64,000 nucleotides of DNA from an uncultured Porphyromonadaceae bacterium (GCA_902491515.1 CABUIC010000008.1:42570-106569), one strand, 5' to 3'. Positions 33,770 through 42,772 are shown, counted from the stretch's first letter. The notes: generated by a model from the letters alone, not told the origin. Numbers and translations: made by a program.

Positions 33770-35230
33770 TTGAGAAACAGATATATACATATCCTGACGA
33801 CGATATTGCCGGTACTGCCCCTTGCCGGTTCATTCTCCTCATGCTCGGAAGAAAAGGACGAGCCGCAGGAGCCGACAGTCACGCCTCAGATTATCTTTCT
33901 CTTCTCTCCGGGCGGTCTTGGCGACATGAGCTATAACGACTGTATCCTCGAGGGGGTCCAGCGGTTCAGGAAGGATAATCCCGAAGTGGACATCTTCATG
34001 TACTCGCCCAAGTAATTCGAAGAATCGGAAAGGATATTCCACGACTGGCTGCAAAGGCCGGAGAGCGACATACCCGTGCTGTTCGTATTCGCAAGCAGCG
34101 ACTACGACGACCTTGTGGCCCGCGTCACATCCGGTGTCTCCCTTACAGCCAACAAGAAAATCCTTGTGTTCGAGAGCCGCAGGGAGTTCGGCGAAGGAAT
34201 CTCCTCGTTCCAGATTTCCATGTACGGCGCCTCTTTCCTTGCCGGAGCTACCGCCGCGAGCCTCTGCGAAGAAGGCGGGAAGGATGCTCTCGTTGTCCTT
34301 GCCAATCCCACGGACAGCCCCATCGCCCTTGCCGGAGACGGATTTATGGCAGGCTATGGCCGCACGTGCGACACAGAGTATCTCTCGGACGACTGGAAGG
34401 GCTATGTCTCGGCTTCGCATGCGTATCAGAAGATGTACGGGTGGGCTTCGGAGTACAGTTTTATTTCCCCGTCGCCGGAGGCTAGAACTCAGGCATTTAC
34501 CGATATTCAAGAGAGTTCGGGGAGTGCCCGTTTCTGGCGGGGATGGACGTCGACCAGTCATCGCTGTCGGACAGAATCGCGGGATGCGTAATCAAACATA
34601 TCGACCGGCTTGTCTATGAATACCTCGACGGCTGGCGTCAGAGCGGAAAGCTGCCGGAATCAAAGGTCTACGACCTTGAATGTCGGAGCTCTCGCCCGGG
34701 GATTTCCTCAAAATCCTCAAAGGAGAGAAAAGCGAAAGCCTGCCGACGGTTATCGATTCTTCTGAAAACGACAACCTGTTCATATACTGGAGCGGACACG
34801 GCACACCGGGCGCCCTGTGCTGGAACGAGACCGAAAATGCAATCACGGGCAATGATTTGTCGGCTGCGTTCTCACAGATGCACGATGCCGGTTCCTACCG
34901 GAAGGTGCTGATGATGGTCGAGGCCTGCTATTCGGGCAGCGTCATGGAGCAATGCGAGGGCATCCCCGGGCGCTCTTCATCACGGCGGCCAACGGCGACG
35001 AGACGTCGAAAGCCGACGTGTTCAGCGACCGACTGCGGGTGTGGATGAGCAACCGCTTCACATCGACCTTCATCCGTCAGATAGCATCCGACCGCGACAT
35101 AGCGATGCGCGACCTGTATTACCGGCTGTTCATCAACACGGTAGGCAGCCACGTGATGGTTTACAACGACGACAATTTCGGCAACCTGTACACGGCGTCC
35201 ATGTCCGAGTTCATGAGCGTGAAAAAATAA
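33770..35230 (+). pseudogene. Broken gene(s): BMP-type binding lipoprotein joined to a C13 (legumain-like) peptidase
   Basis: Several readable pieces in different frames form one decayed region. It starts with a lipoprotein signal (LPLAGSFSSC). A BMP/PnrA-like periplasmic binding part follows (FLFSPGGLGDMSYNDCILEG), broken by a TAA at 34013-34015. It continues in the same frame to about 34440, then shifts frame (FYFPVAGG, a second stop TAG at 34483-34485, NSGIYRYSREFGECPFLAGM). At about 34680 the frame changes again into a C13 peptidase core with FIYWSGHGTPG and MMVEACYSGS, which shows the His and Cys of the catalytic pair. A last shift near 34965 leads to ALFITAANGDETSKAD and the stop at 35230. 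The N-terminal half of the C13 domain is missing, so a deletion is likely as well. Confidence 0.85.
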
Positions 35231-35277
35231 ATGCCGGGGATTTTCTGTAGGGAAAAGTGAGTTTTTTCGGATTTTTT

Positions 35278-35309
35278 TTTGGAAAATTCAAAGATTGGGC
35301 GTATATTCG
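35278..35309 (+). promoter_or_regulatory. Probable promoter of the Xer recombinase gene
   Basis: TTTG (35278-35281), 20-nt spacer, TATATTCG (35302-35309), one mismatch to TAnnTTTG. It supports the ATG at 35353 and excludes the longer frame from 35257. Confidence 0.6.
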
Positions 35310-35352
35310 TGAACGGAAAACTATTTTCCGCCGAAAGATTACCTCCCGGCCT

Positions 35353-36318
35353 ATGTTGCAGCACGACTACATCAGCTATCTCAAGAGCGAGAAACGTTAC
35401 TCGGCTCATACGGTGCAGTCGTATGCCTCGGACCTCGAGTCGTTCAGCCGGCACCTGACGGCCCGCGGAGGAGGCCCGGAACCGGACCTTAGCTTAGCCG
35501 CCATGAACGATATCCGGTCGTGGCTCGCCGATTTAGCCTATTCGGGACTCTCCAATACGACACTCGCGCGCAAGCTGCAGTCGGTCAGGTCGTTCTACAA
35601 CTACCTTGTCCGCTTCCGCGGACTGCCCGCGAACCCGGCCAAGGGACTGAAATCGCCCCGCCCGGCCAAGCCGCTTCCCACCTTCATTCCTTCCCCCCAG
35701 ACCCGGACCATGTTCGACCTCGCGGCCAAGGAGGAATCCGAGAATCTTCCGGCCCCTCCCCTGGAAAAGTTCAAGCGGACGCGCGACCGGCTCATCGTGC
35801 TGATGATCTACTCCACGGGGATGCGCGCGGCAGAAATCGTGGGGCTGAAGGACGCCGACGTCGACACAGGCCGCTGTGAACTAAAAGTGCTCGGCAAGCG
35901 TAATAAAGAACGAAAGATACCCATCGGGCCGGAGCTCTCGGAGGCCATCGCCCGCTACCGCCGGCTCCGCGCGGAGCTATCCCCGATGCTGGGGTGCGCG
36001 CCCTCGGGAGGCAGCTTCTTCATCCGTCCCGACGGCACGCCGGTGTACTACGGGCTGGTGTACCGGGCCGTCAAGGTGGAGCTTACGGATGCGCGGGTGA
36101 GCAGTCCGAAGCGCTCGCCGCACGTTCTTCGACACTCCTTCGCCACAGACATGCTGAACAACGGCGCAGACCTGGCCGCCGTCCAGAAGCTCATGGGCCA
36201 CGCCTCACTCGCCACGACACAGCGTTACACCCATCTGTCGCTCAAGGAAATAAAAGACAACTACCGACAGGCCCATCCCCTCGCCGCCAAGCCGTCGAGC
36301 AAGGGCCGCAAGCAATAA
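35353..36318 (+). CDS. Tyrosine site-specific recombinase, XerC/XerD family
   Basis: 321 residues from MLQHDYISYLKSEKRYSAHT. The N-terminal SAM-like core-binding domain (about 1-95) precedes a catalytic domain with Arg in STGMRAAEIVGL, Lys in KVLGKRNKERKIPIG, HVLRHSFATDMLNNG (His-x-x-Arg), GHASLATTQRYTHLS (His) and the nucleophile Tyr in QRYTHLS. Length and motifs are those of chromosomal Xer recombinases that resolve chromosome dimers. The gene directly precedes hpf, a housekeeping arrangement seen in other Bacteroidales, so it is unlikely to be the integrase of a mobile element. Confidence 0.92.
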   Translation: MLQHDYISYLKSEKRYSAHTVQSYASDLESFSRHLTARGGGPEPDLSLAAMNDIRSWLADLAYSGLSNTTLARKLQSVRSFYNYLVRFRGLPANPAKGLKSPRPAKPLPTFIPSPQTRTMFDLAAKEESENLPAPPLEKFKRTRDRLIVLMIYSTGMRAAEIVGLKDADVDTGRCELKVLGKRNKERKIPIGPELSEAIARYRRLRAELSPMLGCAPSGGSFFIRPDGTPVYYGLVYRAVKVELTDARVSSPKRSPHVLRHSFATDMLNNGADLAAVQKLMGHASLATTQRYTHLSLKEIKDNYRQAHPLAAKPSSKGRKQ

Positions 36319-36351
36319 ACACTCATAACTAACCCACTAAACAGCAAGACT

Positions 36352-36642
36352 ATGGACGTAAGAATCCAGGCTGTGAACTTCGAAATCGCACAGCGCCTCA
36401 CCGACCACATCAATAAGAAGGCCGAACGCCTCGGCCGCCACTACCCCGCCATCACCACCGTCGACGTCATCCTGAAGGTGGTCAAACCCGAAAGCGCCAA
36501 CAACAAGGAAGTAGTCGTGACGGTCGTAGCCCCGGGAATCAAGGACACCGTAGGCACGAAGACCGCAGACTCCTTCGAGGAAGCCTACGACAAGGCCCTC
36601 GAAGCCATCGACGGCCAGCTCGAGCGCATCAAAAAGGCATAA
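36352..36642 (+). CDS. hpf: Ribosome hibernation promoting factor, short form
   Basis: 96 residues with the HPF/RaiA beta-alpha fold: VRIQAVNFEIAQRLTDHINKKAERL, a central strand pair VDVILKVVKPES and VVVTVVAPG, and the C-terminal helix FEEAYDKALEAIDGQLERIKK. Short HPF binds the 30S decoding region when growth slows and shuts down translation. It lacks the C-terminal dimerisation domain of long HPF. It lies 33 nt after the recombinase gene and ahead of a terminator. Confidence 0.93.
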   Translation: MDVRIQAVNFEIAQRLTDHINKKAERLGRHYPAITTVDVILKVVKPESANNKEVVVTVVAPGIKDTVGTKTADSFEEAYDKALEAIDGQLERIKKA

Positions 36643-36700
36643 TCAGCCCCGCAATTACAGCCAAGACGCGGCGTTGAACCTCCTCCCGGAGGCGAGATTC

Positions 36701-36737
36701 CACCCCCACCGCACATGCGCGGCGGGGGTGTTTTTTT
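36701..36737. terminator. Terminator between hpf and a convergent small gene
   Basis: Arms at about 36701-36712 and 36719-36730 pair with one mismatch, followed by seven T on the plus strand (36731-36737). It lies between the ends of two convergent genes and may serve hpf mainly; the minus side has no comparable T run. Confidence 0.85.
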
Positions 36738-36740
36738 AAT

Positions 36741-37004
36741 TCACCAGTTGTCGTCGTCGAGGAAGTCGAATTCGTCGGGACCGTCGATATTTCCATAGCA
36801 GCCGTAGTCGTCGGCGAGGGTCTCGAGTTCGTCGGGCTCGAGGTCGGGGTCGTCGGCGGCCCATGTCATATCGTCGGCATATGTGCGAGGATTATAGAAT
36901 CCGGGGGCGTTTTCCGGGGCACAGGGGAAGGTTGCGCCATGTTTTTTCGCGCCAAAAATGCGGTTGAAGAGCCAGAATCCGGCAAGATAATTCCAAAAGG
37001 ACAT
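36741..37004 (-). CDS. Small membrane-anchored protein with acidic tail, unknown function
   Basis: 87 residues from MSFWNYLAGFWLFNRIFG at 37004; an ATG 18 bases further up is also in frame. The N-terminus is hydrophobic and aromatic, and may be a membrane-associated helix. The C-terminal half is very acidic (DDPDLEPDELETLADDYG and a final DEFDFLDDDNW). A -7 box TAATTTTG on the same strand at 37060-37067 and a terminator at its end support a real gene. No family is recognised. Spurious translation cannot be excluded. Confidence 0.55.
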   Translation of the reverse strand: MSFWNYLAGFWLFNRIFGAKKHGATFPCAPENAPGFYNPRTYADDMTWAADDPDLEPDELETLADDYGCYGNIDGPDEFDFLDDDNW

Positions 37005-37059
37005 AGAGCAAGAGATTTTCAAGATGGTGGAGGGAGAGAGGCAGTTTGCCTTTCTGCGG

Positions 37060-37067
37060 CAAAATTA
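37060..37067 (-). promoter_or_regulatory. -7 element for the small acidic-tail gene
   Basis: TAATTTTG on the minus strand, 55 nt before the ATG at 37004. No TTTG at the usual distance. Confidence 0.45.
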
Positions 37068-37269
37068 CACGACACGGGGGCAAGAATCCGGCACCCAGAA
37101 GTTAAAAGATGTTTATTTGGAGTTCTAAAAAAAGAGCGGTTCGCCGGTCGGGTCGCGCTCATGGGTAAGTCGCGGAACGGGAGATGGTTGGGGCCTTGAA
37201 ATGTGAATGTGAAAATCTGTTAAACGACAGGATGCGCCACAATGGTGCAGGGAAACTGCAAACAGAGCG

Positions 37270-37277
37270 TAACTTTG
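37270..37277 (+). promoter_or_regulatory. -7 element for the terminase-associated pair
   Basis: TAACTTTG, 22 nt before the ATG at 37300. A -33 TTTG at the 20-nt spacing is absent. The gap 37068-37269 between the two divergent elements shows no gene or clear structure. Confidence 0.5.
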
Positions 37278-37299
37278 CAAAGTCAATCATTTTTCAACC

Positions 37300-39819
37300 A
37301 TGACTACTATGAAACGCACACACAAGACCAAGGCATCGGCCAAGCCGTGCCGCGAACAGGACAACATCGGAAAAAATCTCGTAAACATCTGCAAGGGCCT
37401 TCGGCCACGGAGCGCGGGCGGACTTCGGACAGCGACGGGCTACAGGCTCCTTGTGTCATCGGCCACCCCACTGCGCCCCCTCGCCACGATACGCGTGAAG
37501 GGGAAGCCTATACATCTCTTCGCTTCGAAAACGAAGCTCTGGACCATGCGCGGCGAGCTCGGGCCCGATTCCGTGGGCATACGCCACCTCAGCCCGGAGC
37601 TCTCGGGGGAGGCGGTCTGCGCCCTCGGAGGCGAGGGCCGCGCCACAGTCATGCTCGAGGACAGCTCGACAGGCGAGGCTACGGCGCTCAGCCTCTCCTT
37701 CGACGCGTCAGGCGCGCCCCGGCGCGAGGCATGGCCTGAAGAATACCCCTCGCTGAGGCTGAGCGCGACAGGCGCGGGCAGCTACTCGGCCACAAGCGCT
37801 CCGCGCACCCTCTCGAAAGACTTTCCGACCAGCGGAGTCCTCAGCTCCGCGGACATCGAAGGCCTCGGAGCTGACCTTACCGAGGCATATTGCCGCTGCG
37901 CCGACGATGCCCTCGGAGCGGGAGCATACGTACAGCCGGCATTGGTCCGCTACCGACTACTCGACGCGCAGGGGAGGCGGATTTTCGAAAGTATGCCCGT
38001 GCTTCTTTCGCGGGACTGCCGCGGGGTGTCGGAACCCGGAGAGGCCGTGGAACGCGCCGTCTCAGCCGACGGAACCGTCGCGGCGTCGACGCTAACCCTC
38101 GACGCATGGCAGCCGCAACTCACCATTCCCCGGGGTTTCGCCGAAAGCGCGCGGGGGGCTGCTGCGGTCGAACTCCTTGTGGGCCCTCAGTTCCATCCCC
38201 TTCTTCCCGCCGCCGAAGCCACGGCCACGGCAGTGCAGCGTGGGACGGAACGGGCAGTGCGTGTGAGCCTCGGCGGACGCCGGGCGGGCCTGACACTACA
38301 GACAGAGGAAGCGTCGCGAAGCCGACTGGCCACGGTCCTTGCACGGCTCGACGAACTCGAGACCTGTGTGGCGCGCGTGGCCCTCGGCTCCCTGCCGGCG
38401 GCCTCGGACTACAGCCTTGTCCCGGGTCCTTCCGGACGGGCGGCGGGAGCGGAAGAGTCGGCGGCAAAAGCGCAGAAGACGCTCGGGACCGCCCCGCGGC
38501 GCGATGAGCTGCCGCTGCTCATGTTCCCCAACCGAATCTGGGGGCGCGCCGTGGCATCGGACGCCGGGGCGTGTGCCTGGGCCAATCTCCGGGCGCTCCG
38601 CTTCGGGGCTTACCGTCCGGGGCAGATGGCGGTGAGCCGCGACACAGCGGAATCGGCGACACGATGGAGGATGGGCGTATGCGTGCGTTTCGCCGACGGG
38701 CGCGAGCAGGTCGCGGCGGAAGAAGACGGCGAGGGAGGCGCCCCGCTGCGGCTCTCGCCGGTGCTGAGCTATCCGGCGGCGGACGCCGTGGAGATGCGAG
38801 TGCAGATGGTGCGGGGGACGTCGACCTTCGACCGCACATTCCCTCTCACCCCGGACCCCACGGGACGGATGGCGCTGTATGTGAGCCCGGGCTTCGCGGC
38901 AATTGACCTCTCGCAGGGCGAGATGAAGCTCTTCGAGCCGGAAAAGACGGTTCAGACCGAACACAGCTTCCCCGACGCCGTGGCCTTCGTGCGGCCTGAG
39001 GTGCCGCTCGAGGCGCTGAGTGTGCTGAGGACCGGGGCCTCCTCCCCCATCCTCGCCATAGCGTCCACGCCGGCCGGAAACCAGGCGTGGGACTTCGGGC
39101 GCCACCGCTTCGTGGCGGCAGGGGCCGACGGCGCATACTCCATAGCGACAGACCTCAGCCGGCATTCCGTGCGGAAAATCCTCGACGAAGGCATCGCCTG
39201 CGCCGAAGCCCTCGCTCCCGCGGGGCCGCACGGCACCTTCCTCCTCGCAGGCCCGGGGCGGCTCTTCAACATCAGTCCCACGGGAAGCGTCGCCGGGCGC
39301 CCGGGCCGCTCCGAAGGGCCTTTCCTCGAATACTTTCCCGAGCCCGACACGCTTCTCACGGGTCCGGACACGGCAATGGACCTCGCCACCGACACGGAAT
39401 ACAGCTTCGCCTCCGGAGCGGGAATGCCGGTGCGCTCGGTGCGGGGACTGAACATGCCTGTCTTCGCCGACGGGGAAGGCGCGCTCATGCTCTTCGCGCC
39501 CGATGCCGGGAGCGGCGAGCGCGTGAGCATCGACTGGCAGGCCGTCCTCGACGCTTCGGAAGAGAGGCCGCGGATGCTGGAAATCGACGCCGCAGGCTCG
39601 CGCGCGGACATATATGTTGACGTGCGTCAGGACCGCCTCGCGGCCGCGGACGAGGACTCGCCGCAGGTGGAAGGCTGCATGGTCCACGGCGCCTTGCGCG
39701 GGCCTCTGCGCATCCCTCTTCTCGGGCGCCGGGCCACATACGGCCGATGCCGCCTGCGCATCCACGGCACCGTCAGCGCCGACTTCATTCTCCGAAGCAT
39801 AACCCTTATCCATAAATGA
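37300..39819 (+). CDS. Large protein of unknown function paired with a terminase (phage structural-like?)
   Basis: 839 residues, with no signal peptide and no membrane helix. The start is basic (MTTMKRTHKTKASAKPCR). The next segment (NICKGLRPRSAGGLRT, then TPLRPLATIRVKG and IHLFASKTKLWTMRGEL) resembles the opening of large structural proteins found near terminases in Bacteroidetes phages. That likeness is from memory and weak. The rest is rich in beta-type repeats with Ala/Gly/Arg bias and has no catalytic motif that I can name. The frame is intact and its base and codon use match the chromosome. Its stop overlaps the terminase start by 4 bp, so the two are translationally coupled. Function unknown. 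Confidence 0.75.
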   Translation: MTTMKRTHKTKASAKPCREQDNIGKNLVNICKGLRPRSAGGLRTATGYRLLVSSATPLRPLATIRVKGKPIHLFASKTKLWTMRGELGPDSVGIRHLSPELSGEAVCALGGEGRATVMLEDSSTGEATALSLSFDASGAPRREAWPEEYPSLRLSATGAGSYSATSAPRTLSKDFPTSGVLSSADIEGLGADLTEAYCRCADDALGAGAYVQPALVRYRLLDAQGRRIFESMPVLLSRDCRGVSEPGEAVERAVSADGTVAASTLTLDAWQPQLTIPRGFAESARGAAAVELLVGPQFHPLLPAAEATATAVQRGTERAVRVSLGGRRAGLTLQTEEASRSRLATVLARLDELETCVARVALGSLPAASDYSLVPGPSGRAAGAEESAAKAQKTLGTAPRRDELPLLMFPNRIWGRAVASDAGACAWANLRALRFGAYRPGQMAVSRDTAESATRWRMGVCVRFADGREQVAAEEDGEGGAPLRLSPVLSYPAADAVEMRVQMVRGTSTFDRTFPLTPDPTGRMALYVSPGFAAIDLSQGEMKLFEPEKTVQTEHSFPDAVAFVRPEVPLEALSVLRTGASSPILAIASTPAGNQAWDFGRHRFVAAGADGAYSIATDLSRHSVRKILDEGIACAEALAPAGPHGTFLLAGPGRLFNISPTGSVAGRPGRSEGPFLEYFPEPDTLLTGPDTAMDLATDTEYSFASGAGMPVRSVRGLNMPVFADGEGALMLFAPDAGSGERVSIDWQAVLDASEERPRMLEIDAAGSRADIYVDVRQDRLAAADEDSPQVEGCMVHGALRGPLRIPLLGRRATYGRCRLRIHGTVSADFILRSITLIHK

Positions 39820-41681
39820 TTATGAACACACCGGAAATACTCGCGGAAAATCTACGCCGCATGTCCGCGCGGCAGGAGAGCTACGACCCGGAGAGAGGCA
39901 TCGGATGCCTCGGCGAGCGGGCTGAAGCCTCGGAACCGGGCACGGGCCGGAGGGCCTTGGTGCCTGTGGCCATGCTTCGCGACCCGGCATATCCGGCGGC
40001 GTCAGAATCGGTCTTCGAGTGGCGCAAGCTGCGTTGCCGCCACGACTTTGAATACTGGTGCGCCACGTGCGCCACAATCCGCGACAAGCTCAGCGGGCAG
40101 CAAGTGAACTTCATTCTGAACGCGCCGCAGCGCAGGGTTGCCGCTGTGCTCGAAGGCGACCGCCTCGCGGGGCGCCCGATCCGCATGATTCTACTGAAGG
40201 CGCGCCAGTGGGGCGGCTCGACGCTTGTACAGTTCTACATGGCATGGATTCAGCTCTGCCACAAGACCAACTGGCACTCGCTCATCTGCGCCCACGTCAA
40301 GGACACGGCAGGGGTGATCCGCGGCATGTACACGAAGCTTCTCGAACAATATCCCGATGGAATTTTCGACAGCAACGACCCCAATATCGGGAAGCCGGTT
40401 TTCAAGCCCTACGAGCGCTCGCAGAACGTGCGCACCATCATCGGGCGCGACTGCCGCGTGACCCTCGGGTCGGCCGAGAAGCAGGAGGCAATCCGCGGCT
40501 CGGACTTCGCGATGGCGCACCTGTCGGAGACGGCCTTCTGGCCTTCAACCACGACGCGCTCGCCGGCGGATTTCATACGCGCGGTGTGCGGAGGCGTGGC
40601 GATGGTGCCCTACTCGCTGATAGTGATGGAATCGACCGCAAACGGTGTCGGCAACTACTTCCATTCCGAGTGGCTGCGCTGCTCGCGCGGGGAGGGCGAC
40701 AAGCACGCCGTGTTCGTGCCATGGTACGAGATAGAAATCTACCGGCTCGAGCCGCCCGACCCCGCGGCATTCGTGGAGAGCTGGGACGAGTACGAGGCGG
40801 CGCTCTGGGAGCGAGGGCTCTGCCTCGACCAGATTTACTGGTACAGCACCAAGCGCCGGGAATACAGCTCGGCCCATCAGATGATGGCCGAATTCCCGAC
40901 TACGGACGTCGAGGCATTCGTCAACACGGGTTCCGGAGTGTTCCGCAACGCGGACATCGAGGCACTGCGCCTGGGCTGCCGTGCGGGAAGCGGGTACTTT
41001 CCCCCGCGCTTCCGCAACTCCGACGCCACTACGGCCGCGGTGCGGTGGAAGGCTCCGGAGGCCGGACGCTCCTACGTGGTGGCCGTGGACGTCGGAGGAC
41101 GCTCGTCGGGAGCGGACTGGTCTGTCGTGCTGGTGATGAGCCGCGACGGGGCGCCGGAAGTCGTGGCGCAATGGCGCGGCCACACGGACCACGACATTCT
41201 CGCCGACATGGCCATCGCCATGGCCCGCGAGTACAACGGCGCTCTGCTTGTAATCGAGAGCAACACCCTGGAGACGGAGGCGGACGGCTCGAACCTTTTT
41301 GTTCTGAACCGCATATCCTCGGAGTACAGCAACCTCTACCACCGCCGGTCGTATGACCTTGCCACGCGGGCCGAGACGCTCCGCGTGGGCTTCCACACGA
41401 ACCGTTCGACGAAGGCCATGGTCGTGAACACGCTGATAGCCTCGGTGCGCGACCGCTCGTACATCGAGCGCGACAACCGGGCCTGCGACGAGCTCGCCAC
41501 CTACGAACAGCGCCCCAACGGCTCCTTCGGGGCCAAGACGGGCTACCACGACGACCTCCTGATGACGCGGGCGATAGCCCTGCACATCATCGCCGAAACG
41601 GCCCCGCCCCTCACCCCCTCGGAACAGCAGGCCCTCTGGCGCGCCTCCGCACCGTGGAGCGAAAGAAGGGATTGTCTGTAG
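39816..41681 (+). CDS. Phage-type terminase large subunit (ATPase plus nuclease), orphan
   Basis: 621 residues; the start may also be the ATG at 39822. The ATPase half has LLKARQWGGST (Walker A-like, about 127-136), the adenine-motif region before it (QQVNFILNAPQRR) and AMAHLSETAFW (Walker B-like with Glu238). The RNase H-fold nuclease half has VVAVDVGGRSSGADWS (Asp425), LLVIESNT (Glu481) and GYHDDLLMTRAIAL (Asp579/580). All key residues are present, so an active packaging motor or nuclease is expected. No portal, protease, capsid, tail or small terminase gene is next to it. It lies between hpf and the DUF177-rpmF block, with chromosomal GC content, which suggests an old, retained element. 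Confidence 0.9.
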   Translation: MIMNTPEILAENLRRMSARQESYDPERGIGCLGERAEASEPGTGRRALVPVAMLRDPAYPAASESVFEWRKLRCRHDFEYWCATCATIRDKLSGQQVNFILNAPQRRVAAVLEGDRLAGRPIRMILLKARQWGGSTLVQFYMAWIQLCHKTNWHSLICAHVKDTAGVIRGMYTKLLEQYPDGIFDSNDPNIGKPVFKPYERSQNVRTIIGRDCRVTLGSAEKQEAIRGSDFAMAHLSETAFWPSTTTRSPADFIRAVCGGVAMVPYSLIVMESTANGVGNYFHSEWLRCSRGEGDKHAVFVPWYEIEIYRLEPPDPAAFVESWDEYEAALWERGLCLDQIYWYSTKRREYSSAHQMMAEFPTTDVEAFVNTGSGVFRNADIEALRLGCRAGSGYFPPRFRNSDATTAAVRWKAPEAGRSYVVAVDVGGRSSGADWSVVLVMSRDGAPEVVAQWRGHTDHDILADMAIAMAREYNGALLVIESNTLETEADGSNLFVLNRISSEYSNLYHRRSYDLATRAETLRVGFHTNRSTKAMVVNTLIASVRDRSYIERDNRACDELATYEQRPNGSFGAKTGYHDDLLMTRAIALHIIAETAPPLTPSEQQALWRASAPWSERRDCL

Positions 41682-41752
41682 AAATGATACAACAGCTCAA
41701 GGCAACAACCAAGGCAACAAGTGAAAAGGAAATGAAAATTTTTGCTAAAAAC

Positions 41753-41783
41753 TTGGCAATTTGCGGGAGAATGGATAACTTTG
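41753..41783 (+). promoter_or_regulatory. Promoter of DUF177-rpmF-fabH region
   Basis: TTG (41753-41755), 20-nt spacer, TAACTTTG (41776-41783). The transcript start falls about 25 nt before the ATG at 41813, so the upstream part of the longer open frame (from 41654) is not translated. Confidence 0.72.
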
Positions 41784-41812
41784 CAAAGTTTTTCTCTCCT
41801 CACGCACGAAAA

Positions 41813-42424
41813 ATGGGAAAATTCACCGCTTTCAAGCTCCCGCTGAAGAGCCTTCCGGCAGGAAAACACGCTTTTCAGTACCACCTCGACAAGCTCTTCT
41901 TCGAAAACATGGAGAGCGCCGACATCCACGACGCGGACCTGACAGTAGACCTGAGCGTGGACTACAACGGACACTACTATCTCCTGGATTTCACAATCCG
42001 CGGAGAGGTTCTGCTCATTTGCGACCGTTGTCTCGACGACCTCCACTTCCCCATCGACACGGAGTACCACATTACGGTGGAATACGGCGAGGACTACAAC
42101 GATGAAAGCGACGATGTCCTTCAGATTCCGGAGAGCGACAACTACCTGAATGTCGCCTACATGATCTACGACACCGTGGCGCTCGCCATTCCCATCAAGC
42201 ACGTCCACCCGCTGGGAAAGTGCAACCGGCAGATGAGCGCGATGCTGAAAAAGCACCGCTCCTCGACTCCGGCGGAGCTCGAGGACCTCGAGCTTGAAGA
42301 AGCGATGATCGACGAGATGGACTCGCTCCCCGACACGGAGGAGGAGGACAGAGCGTCGGACCCCCGCTGGGATGCCCTTAAAAAGCTTTCCGGCGACAAC
42401 AACAGCGACGACAGCGCCGTTTAA
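41813..42424 (+). CDS. DUF177/YceD-family protein
   Basis: 203 residues from MGKFTAFKLPLKSL. It has the family's two cysteine motifs, ICDRCLDDL (about 68-76) and a later HPLGKCNRQM, with the acidic PIDTEYHITVEYGEDYNDESDDV between them. The C-terminus is acidic (DSLPDTEEEDRASDPRWDALKKL); DPRWDALKKL is a conserved YceD ending. YceD is encoded next to rpmF in most bacteria and is linked to 23S rRNA processing, best known in plants and E. coli. rpmF follows after 146 nt. Confidence 0.9.
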   Translation: MGKFTAFKLPLKSLPAGKHAFQYHLDKLFFENMESADIHDADLTVDLSVDYNGHYYLLDFTIRGEVLLICDRCLDDLHFPIDTEYHITVEYGEDYNDESDDVLQIPESDNYLNVAYMIYDTVALAIPIKHVHPLGKCNRQMSAMLKKHRSSTPAELEDLELEEAMIDEMDSLPDTEEEDRASDPRWDALKKLSGDNNSDDSAV

Positions 42425-42439
42425 GGCCCCTCCCCCGGG

Positions 42440-42500
42440 GTTCCGGCCTCCAGCCCGCGCGCATTAATGGCTGATGCGCTTCTCCCCGGGCCGCCGGAAC
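42440..42500 (+). promoter_or_regulatory. Candidate structured leader upstream of rpmF
   Basis: Three nested stems can form: GTTCCGGC with GCCGGAAC (42440-42447 / 42493-42500), CCCG with CGGG (42454-42457 / 42487-42490) and GCGCAT with ATGCGC (42459-42464 / 42474-42479). They lie between the DUF177 stop and rpmF. This could be a terminator-like spacer or a control leader; no known riboswitch is recognised. Confidence 0.4.
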
Positions 42501-42570
42501 AGGAAAAGAGGCCGCGGACGGCACATGACTTTGTGAAAAATATAAACTCCAGGAATAAAATTTAACAACA

Positions 42571-42756
42571 ATGGCACATCCTAAACGCAAACAATCCAAG
42601 ACTCGCACCGCAAAGCGCCGCACCCACGACAAGGCTGTGGCTCCCACCCTCGCTATCTGCCCCAACTGCGGCGCATGGCACGTCTACCACACAGTATGCG
42701 GCGAATGCGGCTACTACCGCGGCAAGCAGGCCATCGTGAAGGACGCAGCCGTCTGA
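42571..42756 (+). CDS. rpmF: 50S ribosomal protein L32
   Basis: 61 residues starting MAHPKRKQSKTRTAKRRTHDK, the usual L32 start. A zinc-ribbon pair follows (ICPNCGAWH and VCGECGYY), so this is the C+ form with four zinc-binding cysteines. Gene order DUF177-rpmF-fabH is widely conserved and links ribosome and fatty-acid synthesis. Confidence 0.97.
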   Translation: MAHPKRKQSKTRTAKRRTHDKAVAPTLAICPNCGAWHVYHTVCGECGYYRGKQAIVKDAAV

Positions 42757-42772
42757 GCCGCCCCCTTCACCG

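Noticed and set aside
35353..36318. Recombinase as integrase of the terminase-containing element
   Set aside because: Motifs and the position next to hpf fit a chromosomal Xer recombinase; no attachment repeats were seen around 35.3-41.7 kb.
41654..41812. Upstream extension of the DUF177 gene
   Set aside because: A consensus promoter lies inside it; the family start is at 41813.
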